Assembly: GCF_003428625.2 (NCBI RefSeq)
Contig: NZ_QVQT02000005.1
Coordinates: 372,001-436,000, forward strand
Direction of reading: 5' to 3'
From: Paracidobacterium acidisoli
GTDB taxonomy: Bacteria; Acidobacteriota; Terriglobia; Terriglobales; Acidobacteriaceae
Length of the DNA stretch: 64,000 nucleotides
Of this stretch, positions 55,083 through 64,000 are shown piece by piece. Made by a program: the position numbers and the translations under genes. The stretch's first letter is position 1; every line of letters starts with the position of its first letter. Below the pieces are notes generated by a model that saw only the letters and a program-made list of their open reading frames with translations, did not search any database and had not been told where the DNA came from.

Positions 55083-55657
55083 GCCCCGAGGGGCAAAGCG
55101 GAGCTCAGGTCCAAAGGCAAAGAGGAACTTAAACTCTTAGAGGCGCTTTGCCGCCTCCGCGTTGGTTCAGGCAGACGTACCCCTGAGTATGCGCCCTCCC
55201 AGCCGGGGAATGAATGGGGTGTTCGCAGGATTCGGGGTGCCCCACCTTCGCGACCGGGGTCCCCGGCGCACGCGGTGTTCGTGCGCTGGGGTGAGGAACC
55301 GGGGTCCCCGGCGCACGTGGTGTTCGTGCGCTGGGGCGGGAAGCTAAGGTGGGAATGAAAAACTCTTTCCCCTTGTCATCCCGAGCGAAGCCGAGGGATC
55401 TGCAGTTGTTTTTCGTCTCGCACCAGCGAGACCCGGTAGAAGCCCCCGGCGAACAGTGTTCGCTGGGGTGATCGTTAGCCTCATGACAAAAGCCTCAAAA
55501 CCCCGAGGGAGGGTTCGCCGGGTGGGATAAAAGAATCCCTGGGTGCCCCCTGTCCGGATTTTCGGACATGGGATGCTTCCCCTCCCACTACACCTCCTGC
55601 GTTCCGGCGAGTTACGGTGAATAGGCTGGCTCTGCATCCGGCAGAAATCGGGGACAC
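55083..55657. other. Repeat-rich intergenic region
   Basis: These 575 bases contain no supported gene. Two near-identical 38-base units and a third related palindrome (described separately) fill part of it. The remaining sequence is GC-rich and without a clear open frame that has a ribosome-binding site. Confidence 0.5.
55254..55336. repeat. Tandem palindromic repeat, two 38-base copies
   Basis: Units at 55254-55291 and 55299-55336 differ by one base and have a 45-base period. Each forms GCGCACG...CGTGCGC around a CGGTGTT or TGGTGTT loop, enclosed by CCCC and GGGG arms. A related palindrome, CCCCGGCGAACA-G-TGTTCGCTGGGG, lies at 55443-55468 with a different inner stem. Confidence 0.75.
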
Positions 55658-56590
55658 ATGAGCGATCGCAGAAAAATCGTTACCGGTCTAGGAGAGCTTC
55701 TCTGGGACCTTCTTCCCTCCGGAGACCGCCTCGGCGGCGCTCCCGCAAACTTCGCCGTCATGGCCTCCCGGCTTGGCGATCGCGGCATCGTCGCCAGCCG
55801 CCTCGGAGACGACAAGCGCGGCCGCCAGGCGCTCGTCGCGCTGCACCCCCTGCCCATCGACACGTCCTTCCTTCAGTCCGATACCGCCTTTCCCACCGGA
55901 ACCGTCTCCGTCTCTCTCCTCCACGGCGAGCCCGAATACACCATCCACGAGCCCGTCGCCTGGGACCAGCTCGCCTTCACTCCCGAATGGCAGTCCCTCG
56001 CGCAGCAGACCGACGCCGTCTGCTTCGGCAGCCTGGCGCAGCGCTCCGCTGTCGCCCGCGCCACCATCCAGTCCTTCCTCGCCTCTACGCGCCCGGAGTG
56101 CGTCCGCATCTTCGACGTCAATCTTCGCCCGCCCTTCTTCAGCACCGGAGTCATCCACGCGTCGCTTGCGGCCGCCACCATCCTCAAGCTCAATGAATCC
56201 GAGCTGCCCCGCATCCTCTTTCTCGCCGGCCTCGGCTCGTTTCCGGTTGCCGATGACGAAGCCGACCTCTGCAAGGCAGCGCGTCTTCTCTTCGACCGCT
56301 TTCCGCTTCGCCTCGTCTGCATCACGCTCGGCGCCCGCGGCAGCCTGCTCGTCTCCCACGAATCCCACCACCGCCATCCCGGCGTGCCTGCCGATCTCAA
56401 AGACGCCATCGGCGCCGGCGACGCCTTCACCGCCGCCCTCGCGCACTACTATCTCGAAGCCGCGCCGCTTCCCGTGCTCAATGAAGCCGGCAACCGCTGG
56501 GGTGCCTGGATCGCTTCGCACTCCGGAGCCATGCCCGCCCTTCCGTCCGAAGTTCTCGCCGGGATAACCCAGGCGATTCGTGCCGTCTGA
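55658..56590 (+). CDS. PfkB-family carbohydrate kinase
   Basis: The 310-residue sugar kinase has an N-terminal GELLWDLLPSGDRLGGAPAN motif and the C-terminal anion hole with catalytic Asp255 (GAGDAFTAALAHYY). The strand VRIFDVNLRPPFF and ITLGARGSLL fit the fructokinase/ribokinase branch. Its substrate is probably fructose or a related sugar; this cannot be fixed from sequence. The ATG at 55658 has a weak GGGGA site. It is followed 45 bases later by the DUF2252 gene, probably cotranscribed. Confidence 0.88.
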   Translation: MSDRRKIVTGLGELLWDLLPSGDRLGGAPANFAVMASRLGDRGIVASRLGDDKRGRQALVALHPLPIDTSFLQSDTAFPTGTVSVSLLHGEPEYTIHEPVAWDQLAFTPEWQSLAQQTDAVCFGSLAQRSAVARATIQSFLASTRPECVRIFDVNLRPPFFSTGVIHASLAAATILKLNESELPRILFLAGLGSFPVADDEADLCKAARLLFDRFPLRLVCITLGARGSLLVSHESHHRHPGVPADLKDAIGAGDAFTAALAHYYLEAAPLPVLNEAGNRWGAWIASHSGAMPALPSEVLAGITQAIRAV

Positions 56591-56635
56591 CCGTGATTGA
56601 CGGCGGTTCGCCGCAGTTGTATCGTGCCTGGAAGT

Positions 56636-57964
56636 ATGCCTCACTTACCTACACCGCAGGAACGGCGCGCGCTCGGCCAGGCGCGGCGCAAACAGGTCAG
56701 CCGTCAGAACCACGGCCACTGGGACCCGAGCCAGCGTAAGTACGATCCCATGAAGCTCCTCGCGGATTCCATGCGTGGCCGCGTCCCCGCGCTCATCCCC
56801 GTCAAGTACCAGCTCATGGCTGACTCGCCCTTCGGATTCTTCCGTGGCGCAGTGCCCATCATGGCCGCCGATCTCGCTTTGCTGCCGCACACCGGCATCG
56901 TCAACCAGATCTGCGGCGACGCGCATGTCCGCAATCTCGGCGCCTACGCCGCGCCCGACGGCCGCCTCGTCTTCGACATCAACGACTTCGACGAGACCAT
57001 CCGCGGCCCCTTCGAGTGGGATCTCAAGCGCCTCGCCACCAGCCTCGTCCTCGCCGGCCGCGCCGTCAGTTGCAAGGGAGGCATACGCGAAGACGCGGTC
57101 CTGACCTTCATCGACAGCTACCGCAGGCTCGTCAACACGCTTGCCCGCATGCCGGTCATCGACGTCGCCCGCTACCAGGTCCATCGCCTGCAGCGCATCT
57201 CGCCCGTCTCGAAGGCGCTGCTCAAGGCCGAGCGCAGCACCCCGGTCCATTCGCTCGATCAGCTCACCATCCCCGGTAAAGACGGCTCGCGCATCTTTAA
57301 GGACAATCCTCCGCTGCTCACCCGGCTCACGCCCGCGCAGGCCCGCCCCGTGCTCGCCTCGCTCGCCGCCTACCGCGAAAGCCTTCTGCCCGAGAGGCGG
57401 CACTTTCTCTCCCAGTACCGGCCCGTCGACGTGGCCTTCAAGGTCGTCGGCACCGGATCGGTCGGCACCCGCGACTACCTCATCTACTTCGAGGGCAATG
57501 GTCCCGGCGATCCGCTCTTCCTCCAGATCAAGGAGGAGCCCGGCTCCGCCTACGCGCCCTGGCTCGATGCCGCCGGCCTCGCCTCCCATCAGGGACAGCG
57601 CGTAGCTGAAGGGCAGCGCGCCATGCAGTTCCTCTCCGACTCTTTTCTCGGCTGGACGACCATCGCCAACCGCCAGTACCTCGTCCGCCAGCTCAACGAT
57701 CACAAGGCCGGCATCGAGGTCGAAGACCTCGCCGGCGACGGCCTCATCGAATACGCGCAGATGTGCGGCGAGCTGCTCGCCCGCGGCCACTCCCGCTCCG
57801 GAGACGCCTGCATGCTGGCCGGTTATATCGGCACCGGCAACAAGCTGGGCGGGTCGATGGTGAAATTCGCCGAAGCCTACGCCGACCAGACGGAAAAGGA
57901 CTGGGAGACCCTGAAAAAATCCGGAAAAGCGCCAAAGGCAGGCAGCCCAAAAGCGGGTGGCTGA
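56636..57964 (+). CDS. DUF2252 family protein
   Basis: The 442-residue protein carries DUF2252 hallmarks: RMPFAFFRG-like SPFGFFRGAVPIMAADLA, GDAHVRNLGAYAAPDGRL, VFDINDFDETIRGPFEWDLKRL, and the later VGTGSVGTRDYLIYFEG. It resembles kinase-like (aminoglycoside phosphotransferase-type) folds, with GDAHVRN as the putative catalytic loop and DINDFDE as the metal-binding loop. Biochemical function is unknown. ATG 56636 starts at MPHLPTPQERR; a short upstream extension is less likely. Confidence 0.87.
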   Translation: MPHLPTPQERRALGQARRKQVSRQNHGHWDPSQRKYDPMKLLADSMRGRVPALIPVKYQLMADSPFGFFRGAVPIMAADLALLPHTGIVNQICGDAHVRNLGAYAAPDGRLVFDINDFDETIRGPFEWDLKRLATSLVLAGRAVSCKGGIREDAVLTFIDSYRRLVNTLARMPVIDVARYQVHRLQRISPVSKALLKAERSTPVHSLDQLTIPGKDGSRIFKDNPPLLTRLTPAQARPVLASLAAYRESLLPERRHFLSQYRPVDVAFKVVGTGSVGTRDYLIYFEGNGPGDPLFLQIKEEPGSAYAPWLDAAGLASHQGQRVAEGQRAMQFLSDSFLGWTTIANRQYLVRQLNDHKAGIEVEDLAGDGLIEYAQMCGELLARGHSRSGDACMLAGYIGTGNKLGGSMVKFAEAYADQTEKDWETLKKSGKAPKAGSPKAGG

Positions 57965-58020
57965 GATCCGGTCAGCAAGAAAGCGGTCAGCAAAGTACAC
58001 TGCTCTCCTCACTGCTGACC

Positions 58021-58126
58021 GCTGACCGTCTCACCACTGACCGTCTCACCACTGGCCGCTCCACCACTGGCCGCTCCATCACTGGCCGCTCCACCGGCTG
58101 ACCGTCTCACCGCTGACCGCACCACC
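58021..58126. repeat. 15-bp tandem repeat, seven units
   Basis: Consecutive units are GCTGACCGTCTCACC, ACTGACCGTCTCACC, ACTGGCCGCTCCACC (three, one ending ATC), GGCTGACCGTCTCACC (16 bases) and GCTGACCGCACCACC. They fill the gap between the DUF2252 and ABC-F genes and stop four bases before a TAAAAT box. Confidence 0.9.
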
Positions 58127-58129
58127 AGC

Positions 58130-58135
58130 TAAAAT
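58130..58135 (+). promoter_or_regulatory. -10-like box directly before the ABC-F start
   Basis: TAAAAT ends six bases before the ATG at 58142, with no ribosome-binding site between. It lies immediately after the 15-bp tandem repeat, so the repeat units occupy the -35 region and beyond. Confidence 0.4.
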
Positions 58136-58141
58136 AGACAT

Positions 58142-60085
58142 ATGCTCCAGCTTGCCGGCGCCGGCAAACGATTCGGCCACAAACTCCTCTTTGAAAATGC
58201 CAACTGGCTCATCACCGCCGACGAGCGCACCGCTCTGGTCGGCGCGAACGGCACCGGCAAATCCACCCTGCTCAAAATCCTCGCCGGCTTCGACGGCCTC
58301 GACTACGGTGGCGTGCAGCGCACCCGCGGCATGAGCATCGGCTACCTGCCGCAGGACGGCCTCGCCCTCCACGGCCGCACCGTCTTCGAGGAGTGCCTCA
58401 CCGTCTTCGACGAGCTTCGTTCGATGGAGCGCGAAATGGAGCCCCTCTCCGAGTCGCTGGCCACACTCGATCCCGAAAGCGCCGAATACGCCGCCGCCGC
58501 CGACCGCTGGGCGCACATCGACTCGCGCCTCCACGCGCACAACGTTTATGCCCTCGACGCCCAGGTCGGCAGTGTCCTCACCGGCCTCGGCTTCTCCAAA
58601 GAGGACTGGCAGCGCCGCACAGAAGAATTCAGCGGCGGATGGCAGATGCGCATCTCGCTCGCCAAACTCCTCCTCGAAAGCCCCGACCTGCTCCTGCTCG
58701 ACGAGCCCACCAACCATCTCGATCTCGAATCGCGCAACTGGCTCGAGGACTACCTCAAAACCTATCCCGGCGGATACATCCTCATCTCGCACGACCGCTG
58801 GTTCCTCGACGTCACGGTGGATAAGATCATCGAGATATGGAACAAGGGCCTGCACGTCTACCACGGCAACTACGAAAAATACCTCCAGCAGAAGGCCGAG
58901 CGCCGCGCGCAGCTTGAATCGGCATATCGCAATCAGCGCGAGCACATCGAGCACCTCGAAGCCTTCATCTCCCGCTTCCGCTACCAGGCCACCAAGGCAA
59001 AGCAGGTGCAGAGCCGCATCAAGGAGCTCGAAAAGATCGAGCGCATCGAGATCCCTCTCGAAGAGCAGGCCATTCACTTCACCTTCCCGCAGCCGCCGCC
59101 CTCCGGCCGCACCGTCGTCGAAGTCTCCGGCCTCTACAAAAGCTACGGCGAAAAGCAGGTCCTCAGCGACGTCAGCTTCACCATCGACCGCGGCGACCGC
59201 ATCGCCCTCGTCGGCGCCAACGGAGCAGGGAAGTCGACCCTCATCCGTCTGCTCTCCGGGCAGGACACGCCCACCAGCGGCATCCTGAAGCTCGGCCACA
59301 ACGTCCTCGCCGAATACTTTGCGCAGGATCAGTACAAAGTCCTCGACCCCGGCGCGCGCATGCTCGACGACATCAGCCGCACCGCGCCCAAAGTGACCGA
59401 GACCGATCTGCGCAGCCTCCTCGGCTGTTTTCTCTTCTCCGGCGACGATGTCTTCAAGCGCCTCGGCGTCCTCTCCGGCGGCGAGCGCAACCGTTACGCA
59501 CTTGCCCGCATTCTCGTCAGCCCCGCCAACTTCCTGCTCCTCGACGAGCCCACCAACCACCTCGACCTGCGCGCCAAAGACGTGCTCCTCGACGCCATCA
59601 ACAAATTCACCGGCACCGTCATCTTCGTCTCTCACGACCGGTATTTCATCGACGGCCTCGCCACCCGCGTCTTCGAGGCCGAAGGCGGACACGTCCACGT
59701 CTACCCCGGCAACTACGAGGACTACCTCTGGCGCAAACAGGGCGGAGCCGAAGCCCTGGCCAGCGCCTCCGCGTCCGCCGGCAGCGCCGCCGTCTCGCTG
59801 CCCGAGCCGCCGAAGCCCGAGCCTGCAAAGGAAGACAAGCCCGCAAAGAAGGTCAATCCGATCAGGCTGAAGCAGATGCAGGACCGCCTTGGCTTTGTCG
59901 AGGCCGAAATCCCCCGCGTCGAGTCCTCCATCGCCGCGGCCGAGCACTCCCTCGGCGTCTACGTCTCCGCCGAAGAGACCCAGCGCCTCACGCAGCAGCT
60001 CGACGCTCTGCGCTCACAGCACTCTGCCCTCAGCGGCGAATGGGAAGAGCTCGCCCTCCAGCTCGAAGAGTCATCGGCGGTATAA
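58142..60085 (+). CDS. ABC-F family ATPase (Uup/EttA-like)
   Basis: The 647-residue protein has two ABC domains without membrane helices. The first Walker A is in GANGTGKSTLL, signature FSGGWQMRIS, Walker B LLLLDEPTNHLDLE. The second has GANGAGKSTLI, LSGGERNRYA and LLLDEPTNHLDL. Between them is the ABC-F linker (VYHGNYEKYLQQKAERRAQ), and a C-terminal coiled coil (residues 560-645) resembles Uup. ABC-F proteins act on the ribosome, and some give antibiotic resistance. The subgroup is uncertain. Confidence 0.92.
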   Translation: MLQLAGAGKRFGHKLLFENANWLITADERTALVGANGTGKSTLLKILAGFDGLDYGGVQRTRGMSIGYLPQDGLALHGRTVFEECLTVFDELRSMEREMEPLSESLATLDPESAEYAAAADRWAHIDSRLHAHNVYALDAQVGSVLTGLGFSKEDWQRRTEEFSGGWQMRISLAKLLLESPDLLLLDEPTNHLDLESRNWLEDYLKTYPGGYILISHDRWFLDVTVDKIIEIWNKGLHVYHGNYEKYLQQKAERRAQLESAYRNQREHIEHLEAFISRFRYQATKAKQVQSRIKELEKIERIEIPLEEQAIHFTFPQPPPSGRTVVEVSGLYKSYGEKQVLSDVSFTIDRGDRIALVGANGAGKSTLIRLLSGQDTPTSGILKLGHNVLAEYFAQDQYKVLDPGARMLDDISRTAPKVTETDLRSLLGCFLFSGDDVFKRLGVLSGGERNRYALARILVSPANFLLLDEPTNHLDLRAKDVLLDAINKFTGTVIFVSHDRYFIDGLATRVFEAEGGHVHVYPGNYEDYLWRKQGGAEALASASASAGSAAVSLPEPPKPEPAKEDKPAKKVNPIRLKQMQDRLGFVEAEIPRVESSIAAAEHSLGVYVSAEETQRLTQQLDALRSQHSALSGEWEELALQLEESSAV

Positions 60086-60129
60086 GCCTCCGCGGTCAGT
60101 GGCGTTCGCATCTGTGGCTGACACTCAAG

Positions 60130-60135
60130 CATAAT
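60130..60135 (+). promoter_or_regulatory. -10-like box directly before the ppc start
   Basis: CATAAT ends five bases before GTG 60141 and eight before ATG 60144, with only AGAAG between. It sits in the 58-base gap after the ABC-F stop. It could drive a leaderless ppc transcript. Confidence 0.4.
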
Positions 60136-60143
60136 CAGAAGTG

Positions 60144-62966
<2,823 letters not shown>

Positions 62967-63107
62967 GACGATAAAGCACGAATCCGTTCCAGAACGGCAT
63001 TCGCCTTTGCACTGTCCCGAATCGGAACGCGCGCCGTGAAATTTCCGCGGCGCGTTTCTCCGGAAGCCTCCGCCTCACCCTATGCTCGCTTTGTGAGAGG
63101 AGCTTCC

Positions 63108-63959
63108 ATGCAGCCACAGGCGAGTCCGCACTCCGGCATCCGGCCTCCGGTCGAAGACATTCACGCCGTTCTGGGGCGCTTTCAGGAATGGGCGGAGACC
63201 CACCGCCAGTCGCGCGAGCATGCCGCCGCTCCGGTCGCCGCGCCCGCAGCCCGGCGCAAAGCCTCAAAACGAAACAGCCCCGGCCTGCGCGATCTCACTT
63301 ATGAGGAAGCGTTGCAGTCTGCGCGCCGCCATCATTCGCCCGCGCCGGAGGCAGCCTCATCGCCTGCCGCGGCAAAAGCCATCGCTCCGGAGCCGTCTGC
63401 GGCCAAAACCCCAATCCCGTCCCCCACTGCGAAATCATCTGTAAAGCCCGCTGCGAAGATCACCGCGCCGGTCACAACCCAGGCCAGTGCTCAGGTCATT
63501 CCCCCAACCGTTCCCCCGGCCGTTTCCAGGCCCTCCCCGTCTCCGCGCTCCTCCAGGCCCTCCCCTTGTCCCCCGCGGGCCCTCCCCCCGTCCGACTTCC
63601 GCCAGGCGCTCGCCCGCAGCGTAGCCCTGCCGGCCTCAGTCGAGCCGCCCTCCGTTGCCATGATGATCCCCGTCTCGGCGCGCCCCTCCGTCGTCTCCGT
63701 GCGTCTCGCCGTCGAAGAACGCGAGCGCATGAAGGAGTACGCTGCCGAGGCCGGCCTCTCCGTGTCGGCTTATCTCCGTCAGTGCGCTCTTGAGGTGGAA
63801 CAGCTCCGCGCCCAGGTGAAGGGCATGATGGAGATCACCCGCCAGGCTGCCGTCACCCCGGCGCCCGCCATTCTTCCCGTCCCCGGCTTCCGGGGCTGGT
63901 TCCGCCGCAGAATCTTCCCCGGCAAACCCGCAACCACGGGCCTTACCCTGCGGGCCTGA
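63108..63959 (+). CDS. Ribbon-helix-helix protein with Pro-rich linker (plasmid-mobilization MobC-like end)
   Basis: The 283-residue protein starts at ATG 63108 after GAGAGGAG. The N-terminus has IHAVLGRFQEWAETHRQSRE. A long Ala/Pro/Ser-rich linker follows (about residues 50-190). The C-terminal part reads VSVRLAVEERERMKEYAAEA then LSVSAYLRQCALEVEQLRAQV, a ribbon-helix-helix pattern like relaxosome MobC or antitoxin DNA-binding domains. A hydrophobic, basic tail ends FRGWFRRRIFPG. It may belong to a neighbouring element beyond the window. Confidence 0.6.
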   Translation: MQPQASPHSGIRPPVEDIHAVLGRFQEWAETHRQSREHAAAPVAAPAARRKASKRNSPGLRDLTYEEALQSARRHHSPAPEAASSPAAAKAIAPEPSAAKTPIPSPTAKSSVKPAAKITAPVTTQASAQVIPPTVPPAVSRPSPSPRSSRPSPCPPRALPPSDFRQALARSVALPASVEPPSVAMMIPVSARPSVVSVRLAVEERERMKEYAAEAGLSVSAYLRQCALEVEQLRAQVKGMMEITRQAAVTPAPAILPVPGFRGWFRRRIFPGKPATTGLTLRA

Positions 63960-64000
63960 CGTCCTTCCCGCCTCATAACTGCGGTACCGGCGCCGGTGAA

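Noticed and set aside
56645-58012. Minus-strand open frame of about 455 codons
   Set aside because: It is the antisense of the DUF2252 gene, whose motifs are clear on the plus strand.

Overview
The window is a stretch of high-GC bacterial chromosome, and nearly all of it is protein-coding. No rRNA or marker gene fixes the taxon. The gene set (LytS/LytTR pair, RND pump genes, zapA next to a 6S RNA-like locus, a KimA/KUP-like permease, many signal-peptide hydrolases), the outer-membrane systems and the dispersed TTCA-loop hairpins suggest a Gram-negative soil-type bacterium. An Acidobacteriota/Terriglobia member is my best guess, but this is inference.

Layout. Positions 1-4.4 kb hold the end of a coiled-coil gene overlapped by a Sel1-repeat gene, then a minus-strand hydroxyacyl-CoA-type dehydrogenase, an MHS-type transporter and oxyR. 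oxyR diverges from katG across a perfect OxyR-type palindrome. At 7-12 kb come tRNA-Ser(GCU) and an RND pump with its adaptor, divergent from a LytS/LytTR two-component pair. At 14-20 kb are an APC permease, a RluD-type pseudouridine synthase, an esterase, a DUF302 protein, an Lgt-like protein with a degenerate active site, a 6S RNA candidate, zapA with a coiled-coil partner, and tRNA-Pro(GGG).

Positions 20.3-24.1 kb form an unusual unit: a 699-residue cysteine-rich protein, a DUF1360-like membrane protein, a 90-residue protein starting MGCCGK, and a papain-like protease. They are followed by tatA, a KimA-like permease and a secreted HSL-family esterase. At 28-38 kb lie a DUF2393-like protein, an OmpA-like coiled-coil protein, a four-gene tolC-ytcA-mdtN-mdtO efflux operon, msrA, ppa and purS. 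glmS and comEC follow.

The most notable structure is at 44,281-47,677: a compact integrative element of about 3.35 kb bounded by a perfect 46-bp direct repeat. The repeat is the 3' end of the rlmD-type methyltransferase gene. The element carries a tyrosine recombinase whose reading frame is split at an in-frame A_AAA_AAA slippery heptamer, four small cargo genes of unknown function (one resembling sigma region 4), and a putative integrase arm site, TGGTGTCCA, near both ends. The insertion gives rlmD a new C-terminus and separates comEC from what looks like its original operon (birA-coaX-hypothetical-rlmD-comEC).

Positions 49.7-64 kb contain coaX (with Asp-6 changed to Asn), birA, a secreted GH13 glucosidase, an AsmA-like protein, a repeat-rich gap, a PfkB kinase, a DUF2252 protein, a 15-bp tandem repeat, an ABC-F ATPase, PEP carboxylase and a ribbon-helix-helix protein. 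Several genes have a TANAAT-like box only 5-8 bases before the start codon, which suggests leaderless transcripts.
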